From: an uncultured Eggerthella sp.
Lineage (GTDB): Bacteria > Actinomycetota > Coriobacteriia > Coriobacteriales > Eggerthellaceae
Assembly (NCBI GenBank): GCA_900540345.1
Contig: UQFK01000010.1
Span: forward strand, 1 to 34,119
Length of the DNA: 34,119 bases
Direction of reading: 5' to 3'
Shown: in pieces, positions 7,771 through 15,773 of the stretch
Position numbering within the stretch: the first letter of the stretch is position 1
Layout: every line of letters begins with the position of its first letter
Notes under the pieces: generated by a model
Seen by the model: the letters and a program-made list of their open reading frames with translations, nothing else
What the model was told of the DNA's origin: nothing
Databases searched by the model: none
Program-made: the position numbers and the translations under genes

Positions 7771-8963
7771 AATTTCACATCATCAACCTTGGCTGCAAAG
7801 TCAATAAAGCAGAATCGGATACCATAGCCGCAAACCTCATCGCTAAAGGCCATCAACTGGTAAGCCTTACCGATGCCCAGTTCATCATCCTCAACACCTG
7901 CACCGTAACAGGAGATGCAGAAAAGAAGACACGAAAGGCGGCACGTCGTGCGCTGCGTGAAAACACCACAGCATCCCTACTCGTGACCGGCTGCGCTGCC
8001 GTGATCGATCCTGCTTTCTACGAAGCGCTCGATGCGCGTGTTCGGGTAGTAGAGAAGAGCACCTTCGCTTCATCTGAAAGCGCACTGCGCATTGGAGAGG
8101 AATTCCCCTTGCGCGTTTCGCTCAAAGTACAAGATGGATGCGATCATGCCTGTACCTACTGTATCGTTCATATCGCACGCGGAAAAGCATGGTCGCGCCC
8201 TGCTGACGAGATCATTGCAGAAGCTCAGAAGCTTGAGAGCGCTGGAATTCGAGAGATCATGCTCTCGGGTATCGATCTTGGCTCCTATCGAGATGGGAAA
8301 GAATATCTTGATGGCCTGCTCGCTCGTCTTCTCAAGGAAACTTCTCAGACGCGTTTTCGCATCTCTTCTATCGAACCCTGTTCGATCACGGAAGCGACCA
8401 TTGACAGGATCGCAAATTCGGATGGTAGAATCTGTCGCCATCTTCATATCCCGCTCCAATCTGGATCGAGCAAGGTGCTCTCAGAGATGAATCGCCCCTA
8501 TAGCGCAGAATACTATGCGCGCCTTGTCGAAAAACTTTATACAAAGATCCCTGAGCTATCCTTGTCGACCGATATCATTGTGGGATTTCCTGGAGAGAGC
8601 GCTGCGGAATTCAAGGAAACGATCGCGCTTGCACATGCTGCGCATTTTTCAAAGATCCATGGTTTTCGCTACTCTATGCGCGCAGGTACGCCCGCGGCCG
8701 CACGAAACGACCAGATTGAACCCGCTATCAAGGATAAGCGTTTGAAAATATTGCTCGAAACTGCAGATGAACTCCGTAGGGTCGATGCGCGCAGTCGTTT
8801 GGGCAAGGTCGAAGATATCTTGATCGAGAGCGTTGGCATCGGCATGAGCGAATCGTATTACAAAGTGGAGGTTCCCACTGATATCGAACCAGGCAGCCTC
8901 GTTGCACTTACCTTAACAGGCCTCGATCCATCCTGTATCATGAAAGCATGCAAGAAGAACTAA
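7767..8963 (+). CDS. mtaB: tRNA threonylcarbamoyladenosine methylthiotransferase MtaB
   Basis: MtaB converts t6A37 to ms2t6A37 in ANN-decoding tRNAs using two [4Fe-4S] clusters and SAM. The 398-residue product begins MKFHIINLGCKVNKAESDTI. Cluster-ligand cysteines of the N-terminal domain are Cys10, Cys45 and Cys76; the radical SAM motif is Cys125-xxx-Cys129-xx-Cys132 (DGCDHACTYCIVHIARG). The LGCKVN signature and shorter N-terminus separate it from MiaB and RimO, both also present in this window. The TRAM domain at the C-terminus appears short. Its ATG overlaps the rsmE stop, and its 3' end overlaps phoH by 16 bases. Confidence 0.92.
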   Translation: MKFHIINLGCKVNKAESDTIAANLIAKGHQLVSLTDAQFIILNTCTVTGDAEKKTRKAARRALRENTTASLLVTGCAAVIDPAFYEALDARVRVVEKSTFASSESALRIGEEFPLRVSLKVQDGCDHACTYCIVHIARGKAWSRPADEIIAEAQKLESAGIREIMLSGIDLGSYRDGKEYLDGLLARLLKETSQTRFRISSIEPCSITEATIDRIANSDGRICRHLHIPLQSGSSKVLSEMNRPYSAEYYARLVEKLYTKIPELSLSTDIIVGFPGESAAEFKETIALAHAAHFSKIHGFRYSMRAGTPAAARNDQIEPAIKDKRLKILLETADELRRVDARSRLGKVEDILIESVGIGMSESYYKVEVPTDIEPGSLVALTLTGLDPSCIMKACKKN

Positions 8964-9913
8964 CACAATCAATCAAGCTCAACGATTCGGCCACGCTTGC
9001 AACATTGCTTGGTCCTCAAGACGAGAATCTACGCTTCATCCAGGACGCATTCCGAGCACGTATCACTGTACGCGGCACTCAACTTGAAGTGACAGGTTCG
9101 TCTATCGAAGTGAAAAACATCATCACTCTCGTCTCTGATATGCTCGCAGATATCGAACAAGGCGTCGATCCTACGATTGAATCGATCAAGCGTTCATTGT
9201 CTCTTTTGCAAGAAGGCCAATATGCGCCCAAGGAGCTCCATGACGATGTTGTACTCTCGTATAAAGGGCGAGTCATTCGTCCTAAAACGCCAATGCAGAA
9301 AGAGTACCTCGATTTCATCCGCGAAAAGACTATCACCTTCGGTATAGGTCCTGCAGGTACAGGCAAGACCTATCTTGCCATGGCAATGGCTATTGCAGCA
9401 CTCGATCGCAAGGAAGTCGGGCGAATCTTGCTCACGCGCCCTGTTGTCGAAGCGGGCGAGAACTTAGGATTTCTTCCAGGCACGCTCACCGAGAAGATCG
9501 ATCCTTATATCCGTCCGCTCTATGACGCGCTCTTCGATATGATGGATCCAATACGAGCAAATAAGCTCATCACTGAAGGAACCATTGAAATCGCGCCTTT
9601 GGCATTCATGCGCGGACGCACGCTCAATGATAGTTTCATCATTCTCGATGAAGCACAGAACACCACCCCTCAACAGATGAAGATGTTCATCACCCGTCTT
9701 GGTATGGGCTCAAAGATGGTCATCACCGGTGATATCACCCAAACCGACCTACCGAAGGGCATCTCGGGCCTGCAGACCGTACGCCAGGTGCTCGACAACA
9801 TTGACGAGATTGGCTTCATCGAATTCCATACACGTGATGTAGTACGCAATTCGCTCGTTTCAAAGATCATTGCAGCCTATGCTCGCGCTGAAGCGAACAA
9901 CCTACGACTATAG
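8948..9913 (+). CDS. phoH: PhoH-like P-loop ATPase
   Basis: PhoH-family proteins are P-loop ATPases with a helicase-like fold; Gram-positive members are thought to act in RNA metabolism, but the exact role is unsettled. The 321-residue protein has a KH-like N-terminal part (about 1-90), Walker A GPAGTGKT at residues 134-141, Walker B FIILDEAQN near 232-240, and the conserved MVITGDITQTDLP just after. The ATG at 8948 lies inside the end of mtaB, giving a 16-base overlap and likely coupling. phoH followed by ybeY is a widely conserved pair that links it to rRNA processing by context. Confidence 0.93.
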   Translation: MQEELTQSIKLNDSATLATLLGPQDENLRFIQDAFRARITVRGTQLEVTGSSIEVKNIITLVSDMLADIEQGVDPTIESIKRSLSLLQEGQYAPKELHDDVVLSYKGRVIRPKTPMQKEYLDFIREKTITFGIGPAGTGKTYLAMAMAIAALDRKEVGRILLTRPVVEAGENLGFLPGTLTEKIDPYIRPLYDALFDMMDPIRANKLITEGTIEIAPLAFMRGRTLNDSFIILDEAQNTTPQQMKMFITRLGMGSKMVITGDITQTDLPKGISGLQTVRQVLDNIDEIGFIEFHTRDVVRNSLVSKIIAAYARAEANNLRL

Positions 9914-9927
9914 AGGATCTGATCCTG

Positions 9928-10416
9928 ATGGATATTGCTGTTCGTTTCGACTATGCAACACCTGAATTACAGGCGCTCCCACTCAAGGAATTGATCGCGT
10001 TCGTTCTTGAGCGCATTGGATGTCCTTGTACTACGAGCGTTTCGGTTACCTTCGTTGATAATGAGCGCATTCATCAGCTTAATCGTGATTTCCGCGGCAT
10101 TGATAAACCTACTGACGTTCTCTCTTTCGAATGCGACAACATCCCATTTGAAGGCGAACTGATCGAGGCAGGGAAAGAATACGAGCTTGGCGATGTCATC
10201 ATCGCGACAGATATCGTTTATGCGCAGACCGAAGAATTCGCCACCACGCTCGATGAAGAGGTTAGCCTGCTCATCACACATGGTCTTTTGCACCTGCGCG
10301 GGTACGATCATATTGAAGATGACGAAGCCGCAATCATGGAAGCGCTTGAAAACGAACTACTCGGTGCCTGGACAAGCTCAGAGCATTACCTCGCTTCGCT
10401 TGCGAAGAAGGGCTGA
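9928..10416 (+). CDS. ybeY: Endoribonuclease YbeY (16S rRNA maturation)
   Basis: YbeY is a zinc-dependent single-strand endoribonuclease involved in 16S rRNA 3'-end maturation and ribosome quality control. The 162-residue product has the family zinc motif HGLLHLRGYDH at residues 118-128, with His118, His122 and His128 as the ligands. Upstream, LNRDFRGIDKPTDVLSFE (51-68) is also characteristic. It lies 14 bases after phoH and 5 bases before dgkA, in the conserved phoH-ybeY-dgkA-era string. Confidence 0.95.
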   Translation: MDIAVRFDYATPELQALPLKELIAFVLERIGCPCTTSVSVTFVDNERIHQLNRDFRGIDKPTDVLSFECDNIPFEGELIEAGKEYELGDVIIATDIVYAQTEEFATTLDEEVSLLITHGLLHLRGYDHIEDDEAAIMEALENELLGAWTSSEHYLASLAKKG

Positions 10417-10421
10417 TCGAT

Positions 10422-10808
10422 ATGGCGATAAAAGGACAACGTGACGATTTCAGTTTTCTTGCTTCTGTGCGTTGTGCAATGAAGGGTATACGCTTTGCCG
10501 CACGAGAACGTAATTTTCGCATCGATATTGTCTTTGCGATCTTCACTATCGTGCTTGGCTTTGTCTGCAGCATCTCAACCACCGAATGGATCGTTGTCAT
10601 CATCTGCTTTGGCCTCGTGTTGGGCGGCGAGGCGCTGAACTCTGCGCTTGAGACCATAGTCGATCTCGCAAGTCCTGATTACCATGCGCTAGCGGGCAAG
10701 GCGAAGGATTGCGCTGCAGGTGCTGTATTGCTCTTCGCGCTTGCATCATTTGTGATCGGATGCATCATCTTCATCCCTAAACTACTCGTTCTTATCTTGG
10801 GAGCATGA
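10422..10808 (+). CDS. dgkA: Diacylglycerol kinase / undecaprenol kinase family membrane protein
   Basis: This is a small integral-membrane lipid kinase. Gram-positive homologues such as Bacillus DgkA mainly phosphorylate undecaprenol, feeding the wall lipid carrier pool. The 128 residues show an N-terminal amphipathic segment (FLASVRCAMKGIRFAARERN), three hydrophobic membrane spans (about 35-52, 55-72 and 100-127), and the family core GGEALNSALETIVDL with the catalytic Glu, followed by AKDCAAGAVL. The usual NTA triplet reads NSA here. It sits between ybeY and era, with gaps of 5 and 3 bases. Substrate choice is inferred from relatives. Confidence 0.88.
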   Translation: MAIKGQRDDFSFLASVRCAMKGIRFAARERNFRIDIVFAIFTIVLGFVCSISTTEWIVVIICFGLVLGGEALNSALETIVDLASPDYHALAGKAKDCAAGAVLLFALASFVIGCIIFIPKLLVLILGA

Positions 10809-10811
10809 TCG

Positions 10812-11726
10812 ATGGATAACCATACTGACCAATTCAGATCGGGCTTCGTCACCTTTCTTGGGCGACCCAATGCAGGAAAATCAACCTTGCTCAATGCTGT
10901 CATGGATAAGAAGTTCGCAATCGCATCGCCTACTGCTCAGACGACGCGTCACCGTTTTCGCGCCATCAAGACCACTGATACCTATCAGCTCGTCATCGTT
11001 GATACGCCGGGTGTTCACAAACCACACGATACACTTGGTGAAGAACTCAATACAACAGCTCTCAAATCACTTGAAGGGATCGATGTGGTCGCGTTCTTGC
11101 TCGACGCACACGAACCGCTCGGAACAGGCGATGAATGGGTTATCTCACAACTTAAATCCGTGAAGAACACTCCAAAGATCTTGGTCATCTCAAAATCCGA
11201 TCTCGCAAGCGACGAAGAGATCAATGCCCAAATAGAGCGGGCGAAAACGCTATTGGATTGGAACAATGTCATCGTTTTGAGCGCTGTGGCAAATAGCAAT
11301 GTTGACGATTTTATCGAAACAGTAGTTTCATATCTTCCCGAAGGGCCACATTGGTTTCCAAAAGATATGCAGACTGATCAGCCTCAAGAGGTTATCGTTG
11401 CTGAATTTATCCGAGAGAAGATCCTCTACACCGTCTACGACGAAGTACCTCATGCAATCGGCGTTGTGGTAGATGAGATGAGCTATAACCGCCGCAAACA
11501 TCTAAACCGCATTTACGCCACCATCTACGTAGAGCGCGATTCCCAAAAAGGCATCTTGATCGGTAAAGGCGGAACAACCATCAAACATATCGGCACCGAA
11601 GCACGAAAGGATCTTGAGACACTGCTTGGCACGAAAGTATTTCTTGATCTGCAAGTGAAGGTGAAAAAGAACTGGCGACGCGATCTTAACCAGATCCGCA
11701 GATTCGGCTATGGCGAAGGCGCTTGA
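10812..11726 (+). CDS. era: Ribosome assembly GTPase Era
   Basis: Era binds the 3' end of 16S rRNA and checks 30S maturation. The 304-residue protein has the GTPase P-loop GRPNAGKS (17-24), switch sequence around TTRHRF, DTPG (64-67) and the base-recognition motif as SKSD (usually NKxD). The C-terminal KH domain follows, with GILIGKGGTTIKHIGTEARK and the ending KVKVKKNWRRD typical of Era. It starts 3 bases after dgkA and ends 6 bases before recO. Confidence 0.97.
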   Translation: MDNHTDQFRSGFVTFLGRPNAGKSTLLNAVMDKKFAIASPTAQTTRHRFRAIKTTDTYQLVIVDTPGVHKPHDTLGEELNTTALKSLEGIDVVAFLLDAHEPLGTGDEWVISQLKSVKNTPKILVISKSDLASDEEINAQIERAKTLLDWNNVIVLSAVANSNVDDFIETVVSYLPEGPHWFPKDMQTDQPQEVIVAEFIREKILYTVYDEVPHAIGVVVDEMSYNRRKHLNRIYATIYVERDSQKGILIGKGGTTIKHIGTEARKDLETLLGTKVFLDLQVKVKKNWRRDLNQIRRFGYGEGA

Positions 11727-11732
11727 GCAAGC

Positions 11733-12503
11733 ATGGCAACGCCTACGCAAACGATCGAGGGACTTGTGCTTCGTCGCACCAAACTAGGGGAGAGCGATGT
11801 CATCGTCACCATCCTTGCTCAAGATGGTTCGCAGTATAAAGCCGTAGCCAAAGGCGCACGCAAACCAACCTCAAGCTTTGCATCACGCCTCGAGGTCTTT
11901 GCAGTCGCCACGATCCTGCTTGCGCAAGGTAAGAATCTTGACATCGTCAAAGAGGTGCGCCTGCTCGTCGCAAATGAAAATCTACGGTGTGATCTTGCAA
12001 GATCGCTTGCTGCTTCTCCTGTCGTTGAACTACTCGCGAAAGCAACCTTTGAAGAACAACCGAACACTCAACTCTTTGATCTTGCCACCAAAGTGCTTGC
12101 TACCATCGCTTCATGCAAGAGCGATCCGCTCATCATCACACTAGCTGGGCTACTCAAAACGCTTGCATTCTTAGGATTTAAGCCGATCTTTCAAGAATGC
12201 GTTGAATGCGGCTCATCTATCGACCTGTCCCAGCGCAAAGATCAGCCTTTCTCATACTTCGACGGAGGTTCAGTCTGTGCGAACTGCAGAGCACATCACG
12301 AAACAACACTGCTTGATGCTTCTATGCTGCAATGGTGCAATACACTGCTCTATTCAACGCTCGATCAGATAACAACCTTTCAAATTCCCGAGCATACGAT
12401 CTTCGATGCGCTTCGATTCATCGAAGAATGGATTCGCGTCCATCTTGGCATCACCCTGCGCTCGCTCACTTTCCTCTTCAAGAACACGCTTCTCTATCCC
12501 TAG
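11733..12503 (+). CDS. recO: DNA repair protein RecO
   Basis: RecO anneals single strands and loads RecA onto SSB-coated DNA together with RecR. The 256-residue product has an N-terminal OB fold (VLRRTKLGESDVIVTILAQD, about 12-31), a helical middle, and a C-terminal zinc site formed by Cys156, Cys159, Cys182 and Cys185 (CVEC and CANC). It follows era, as in many Gram-positive genomes, and ends the long hrcA-to-recO gene string; no terminator hairpin is evident right after it. Confidence 0.93.
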   Translation: MATPTQTIEGLVLRRTKLGESDVIVTILAQDGSQYKAVAKGARKPTSSFASRLEVFAVATILLAQGKNLDIVKEVRLLVANENLRCDLARSLAASPVVELLAKATFEEQPNTQLFDLATKVLATIASCKSDPLIITLAGLLKTLAFLGFKPIFQECVECGSSIDLSQRKDQPFSYFDGGSVCANCRAHHETTLLDASMLQWCNTLLYSTLDQITTFQIPEHTIFDALRFIEEWIRVHLGITLRSLTFLFKNTLLYP

Positions 12504-12603
12504 CACGTGCACGAAACCTCCATATTTGCACTATTCCGCAGACAAGATGATCACACTGTCCACACCTGCACGATCATGAATCGCCGCTCGCATGAATCAT
12601 CGC

Positions 12604-12632
12604 TTGTTCAGCAGCCATATTACCCCTACAAT
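12604..12632 (+). promoter_or_regulatory. rpsO promoter
   Basis: TTGTTC (12604-12609), a 17-base spacer, then TACAAT (12627-12632) forms a good sigma-70 type promoter. Transcription would start near 12639, giving a leader of about 90 bases before rpsO. The rest of the recO-rpsO gap (12504-12603) shows nothing I can name. Confidence 0.7.
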
Positions 12633-12728
12633 AGAGCAGCTGTGAAAACAGCGATTGGGTACTTGGTCGATATGCACCACCGCTTATCTACTCGGTTCCC
12701 AATGCCATTCAAGATGAAAGGTGGAAAA

Positions 12729-13016
12729 ATGGCGAACAAAGACAGTATTTCAAAAGAACGTACCGCGGAGCTCATCGCCGAATACGGCAAGAATGCTCAG
12801 GACTCTGGTAGTGCAGAGGTTCAAGTAGCAATCCTTACAGAGCGCATTCGCAACCTCACCGAGCACCTCAAGTCACACCCGAAGGATCACCATACACGTC
12901 GTGGCCTGCTCATGCTCGTTGGCAAGCGTCGTCGCCTCTTGGTCTATATCAAGAATCGTGACATCCTCGAGTATCGCGAACTTATCAAAAAACTTGGCAT
13001 TCGCGACAATATCTAG
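12729..13016 (+). CDS. rpsO: 30S ribosomal protein S15
   Basis: S15 binds the central domain of 16S rRNA and bridges to the 50S subunit. The start is set at the ATG at 12729, which gives 95 residues beginning MANKDSISKERTAELIAEYG, close to the family length of about 89. The ribosome binding site AAAGGTGG (12717-12724) supports it. The frame is open 74 codons further upstream, but that part has no S15 similarity and contains the promoter. Conserved stretches include GSAEVQVAILTERIRNLTEH, HHTRRGLLMLVGKRRRLLVY and the ending LIKKLGIR. It has its own promoter and terminator, ahead of pnp. Confidence 0.98.
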   Translation: MANKDSISKERTAELIAEYGKNAQDSGSAEVQVAILTERIRNLTEHLKSHPKDHHTRRGLLMLVGKRRRLLVYIKNRDILEYRELIKKLGIRDNI

Positions 13017-13025
13017 TCACCATCA

Positions 13026-13046
13026 GCCCGCTCTTGCGGGCTTTTG
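13026..13046 (+). terminator. Intrinsic terminator after rpsO
   Basis: GCCCGC (13026-13031), loop TCTT, GCGGGC (13036-13041), then TTTTGT. A six-pair GC-only stem with a short U tract, 10 bases after the rpsO stop. The short tract suggests partial termination with read-through into pnp, as known for the E. coli rpsO-pnp pair. Confidence 0.85.
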
Positions 13047-13060
13047 TGTATAAGCGGTCG

Positions 13061-13105
13061 ACATCGTAGAGACGATGTTGCTCGTGCACTGAATCATACG
13101 AGTGC
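13061..13105 (+). other. Hairpins in the pnp leader
   Basis: A perfect 7-base inverted repeat ACATCGT/ACGATGT with loop AGAG (13061-13078) is followed by two mutually exclusive pairings: CTCGT (13081-13085) with ACGAG (13098-13102), or GCACT (13086-13090) with AGTGC (13101-13105). They lie between the rpsO terminator and pnp. In E. coli, hairpins at this place mediate RNase III cleavage and PNPase autocontrol; a similar role here is inference. Confidence 0.45.
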
Positions 13106-13153
13106 GAAGAAGCTTCATTGCAATCCGGCATGAAGGAAGAGAAAGATTGATTT

Positions 13154-15319
13154 ATGAAAAAGATCACAAGAACATTCGAACTCTACGGAAAAGAGTACTC
13201 GATCTCAACTGGGGAGCTCGCTAAGCAAGCCTCTGGTGCGGTCGTGGTCACTCAAGGAGATACCACCGTGCTCGTTACGGCGGTTATATCGGAATCAGAG
13301 AAGGACTACGATTTCTTTCCCCTTACCGTAGATTTCATCGAGAAGATGTATGCGGTTGGCCGCATCCCTGGTGGTTACCTCAAGCGCGAGGCTAAGCCTT
13401 CAGACCACGGCATCCTTACCGCACGAATGATCGACCGTCCGATCCGCCCTGGTTTTGCTGAGGGCTTCAAACAAGAAGTTCACATTGTTGCGACCCCGCT
13501 CGTGCTCGATGGAGAGAACCTGCCTGACTGCATATCAGTCATGGGTGCCTCTGCTGCGCTCATGTGCGCAAGTGCGCCTTTCGATGGTCCTGCTGCATGC
13601 GTGCGCATCGGTCGTAATACCGAAACAGGCGAGTTCATCGTTAACCCCACACTCGAAGAAGATGAGAATTCGGATCTCGAGCTCACCATTGCTGGTACCG
13701 CAGACTACATCTCTATGGTAGAAGCAGGCGCTGAAGAGATTACCGAAGAGGATATGCTCGCTGCAATGACCTTCGGTCAGGAAGCTATCAAAGCATTCTG
13801 CCAAGAGCAAAGCGCATTCCTCGCAGAGGTTGCTCCTGAACCACGCGAATGGCCCATCCATGTAGCCGATCCTTCCATCGCAGAGCGTGTTGATGGTTTC
13901 TTTGACCAAATGAGCGCAGCACTCAAAGATGCCGACAAGCAATCGCGTATGGCTAAGGTCGACGAGCTTAAGGCCTCTATCAAGGAAAACGAATTTACCG
14001 AAGAAGAACGCAATGCATGGGGCTCCGATATCGCTGCTGCGCTGAAGTCGCTTGAAAAGCATGCGATGCGCGCAATGGTTATTGAGACAGGTGAGCGTGC
14101 CGACGGGCGCAGCTCGACCGAGATTCGTCCGCTCCACATCGTTGCAGGTTACCTACCGCGCGTACACGGATCAGGTCTTTTCCAGCGTGGCCAGACCCAA
14201 GCACTCTCCGTTTGTACACTTGGTATGCTCAATGAATGGCAACGTCTCGACACCATCTGGCCTGAAGAAGGCAAGCGCTATATGCATCAGTACAACTTCC
14301 CACCATACTGCACGGGCGAAGTTGGCCGCATGGGTGCTCCGAAGCGCCGCGAAGTCGGTCATGGCGCTCTGGCAGAACGTGCGATCATTCCAGTGCTTCC
14401 CGATGAAGACGAATTTCCTTATGCAATTCGCGTCGTTTCCGAGGTACTCGAATCCAACGGTTCTTCCTCCATGGCTTCCACCTGCGGTTCTACGCTTGCA
14501 CTCATGGATGCAGGCGTACCCATCAAAGCACCAGTCGCTGGTATCGCAATGGGTCTCATCAAAGAGGGCGATGATATCGTCATCCTCTCCGACATCCAAG
14601 GACTTGAAGACTTCCTCGGTGATATGGACTTCAAAGTTTGCGGCACCGAGAAGGGCATCACCGCACTTCAAATGGATAACAAAGCACGCGGCCTTTCAGT
14701 CGATATCCTCGCACGCGCACTGAATCAGGCTAAAGAAGGTCGTGCGTTTATCATGAGCGCGATGCTCGAAGCTATCGATGCACCACGCGCCGAGCTTTCT
14801 CCGTATGCTCCACATATCGAGACCATTCATATCCCTGTTGATAAGATTCGCGATGTTATCGGTACAGGCGGTAAGGTCATCCGTGGCCTTCAAGAAGAAA
14901 CAGGCGCAACTATTGAAGTTCAGGAAGACGGCACTGTCCATATCGCCTCGACTAACGCTGAGAGCGGCGATGCTGCTCGTGAGGCGATCCTGGGCATCGT
15001 TAAAGTACCTGAAGTGGGCGAGATCTACGAAGGCGAAGTCGTTGGCATCAAAGATTTCGGTGCCTTCATCCGTCTTACCCCAGGCAAAGACGGTTTGCTC
15101 CATATCTCGCGCATGGCAAATGGTCGCGTTGCAAAGGTTGAAGATGTCATGAACATCGGCGACATCGTGAAGGTTGAAGTCATCGAGGTAGGCGACAACG
15201 GCAAGATCTCTCTCGATCGTTTGGACAAACCCGATGTCAAAAGCGAAGGCCCTCGTCCCGGTCAAGGCCACAAGAACAACGGCAACAACAACCGCAAGCC
15301 TCGCCGTCGTCACGACTAG
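13154..15319 (+). CDS. pnp: Polynucleotide phosphorylase (PNPase)
   Basis: PNPase degrades RNA 3'-to-5' by phosphorolysis and can add 3' tails. The 721-residue protein carries two RNase PH-like domains: the first starts ITRFEL-like (KKITRTFELYGKEYSISTGE), and the second contains ADGRSSTEIRPLHIVAGYLP and the catalytic-region segment DIQGLEDFLGDMDFKVCGT. A KH domain (about 553-610, GTGG loop) and an S1 domain (about 621-689, ending VGDNGKISLDR) follow. The C-terminus ends in a disordered Asn/Arg-rich tail. The ATG at 13154 has a distant AAGGAAGAG. It is followed by a strong terminator. Confidence 0.98.
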   Translation: MKKITRTFELYGKEYSISTGELAKQASGAVVVTQGDTTVLVTAVISESEKDYDFFPLTVDFIEKMYAVGRIPGGYLKREAKPSDHGILTARMIDRPIRPGFAEGFKQEVHIVATPLVLDGENLPDCISVMGASAALMCASAPFDGPAACVRIGRNTETGEFIVNPTLEEDENSDLELTIAGTADYISMVEAGAEEITEEDMLAAMTFGQEAIKAFCQEQSAFLAEVAPEPREWPIHVADPSIAERVDGFFDQMSAALKDADKQSRMAKVDELKASIKENEFTEEERNAWGSDIAAALKSLEKHAMRAMVIETGERADGRSSTEIRPLHIVAGYLPRVHGSGLFQRGQTQALSVCTLGMLNEWQRLDTIWPEEGKRYMHQYNFPPYCTGEVGRMGAPKRREVGHGALAERAIIPVLPDEDEFPYAIRVVSEVLESNGSSSMASTCGSTLALMDAGVPIKAPVAGIAMGLIKEGDDIVILSDIQGLEDFLGDMDFKVCGTEKGITALQMDNKARGLSVDILARALNQAKEGRAFIMSAMLEAIDAPRAELSPYAPHIETIHIPVDKIRDVIGTGGKVIRGLQEETGATIEVQEDGTVHIASTNAESGDAAREAILGIVKVPEVGEIYEGEVVGIKDFGAFIRLTPGKDGLLHISRMANGRVAKVEDVMNIGDIVKVEVIEVGDNGKISLDRLDKPDVKSEGPRPGQGHKNNGNNNRKPRRRHD

Positions 15320-15357
15320 AACTCAACCCTGTGAAGCATCTTTACTGTTGCTCCATC

Positions 15358-15386
15358 AAAGCTCCCCGCGCGTCGGGGAGCTTTTT
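15358..15386 (+). terminator. Intrinsic terminator after pnp
   Basis: AGCTCCCCG (15360-15368), loop CGCGT, CGGGGAGCT (15374-15382), followed by TTTTC, with A residues before the left arm able to pair with the T run. A nine-pair GC-rich stem located 40 bases after the pnp stop. Confidence 0.93.
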
Positions 15387-15476
15387 CGTTATGCTCGCCC
15401 ATATGAGCTGCACGAAGTAGTCGCATTTGGTCTACACTGAGATGCAACAGATAACCACCTCGCAAGGAGGGTTCTC

Positions 15477-15728
15477 ATGTACACTTACAAAACCAGCGGC
15501 ACATGTGCGCGCACCATCGATTTTGATATTAGCGAAGAGGGCATTATTACCGATGTCGTCTTCAATGGCGGTTGCAGCGGAAATCAACAGGGCATCTCAA
15601 GCCTTGTGAGGGGTAAACCTGCAACAGAGATCATCTCGCTTCTCAAAGGCATCGAATGCGGGAAGCGCCCGACGAGCTGTCCTGACCAGCTCGCACGTGC
15701 GCTCGAAGAAGCACTTGCGCAAGACTAA
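15477..15728 (+). CDS. Small TSCPD-domain protein (TIGR03905-like), function unknown
   Basis: This 83-residue protein starts MYTYKTSGTCARTIDFDISE and ends with TSCPDQLARALEEALA, the motif that names the TSCPD domain. The domain also occurs near the C-terminus of some ribonucleotide reductases, but free-standing copies have no settled function. Four cysteines (Cys10, Cys34, Cys60, Cys69) could bind a metal; FNGGCSGN around Cys34 is typical of the family. The ribosome binding site AAGGAGG (15464-15470), 6 bases from the ATG, is the best in the region. It stands between the pnp terminator and dapB, so probably has its own promoter; TACACT (15433-15438) is a weak -10 candidate. Confidence 0.85.
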   Translation: MYTYKTSGTCARTIDFDISEEGIITDVVFNGGCSGNQQGISSLVRGKPATEIISLLKGIECGKRPTSCPDQLARALEEALAQD

Positions 15729-15773
15729 TGCACATCTATCGGTACCGGTAAGAAACCAACGGAAGGCATCATC

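Noticed and set aside
12507..12728. In-frame 74-codon N-terminal extension of rpsO
   Set aside because: It has no S15 similarity and contains the rpsO promoter; ATG 12729 has a ribosome binding site and gives the normal S15 N-terminus.
13535..15313. Long minus-strand frames within pnp
   Set aside because: They mirror the codon pattern of pnp on the opposite strand and lack start signals or recognisable domains.
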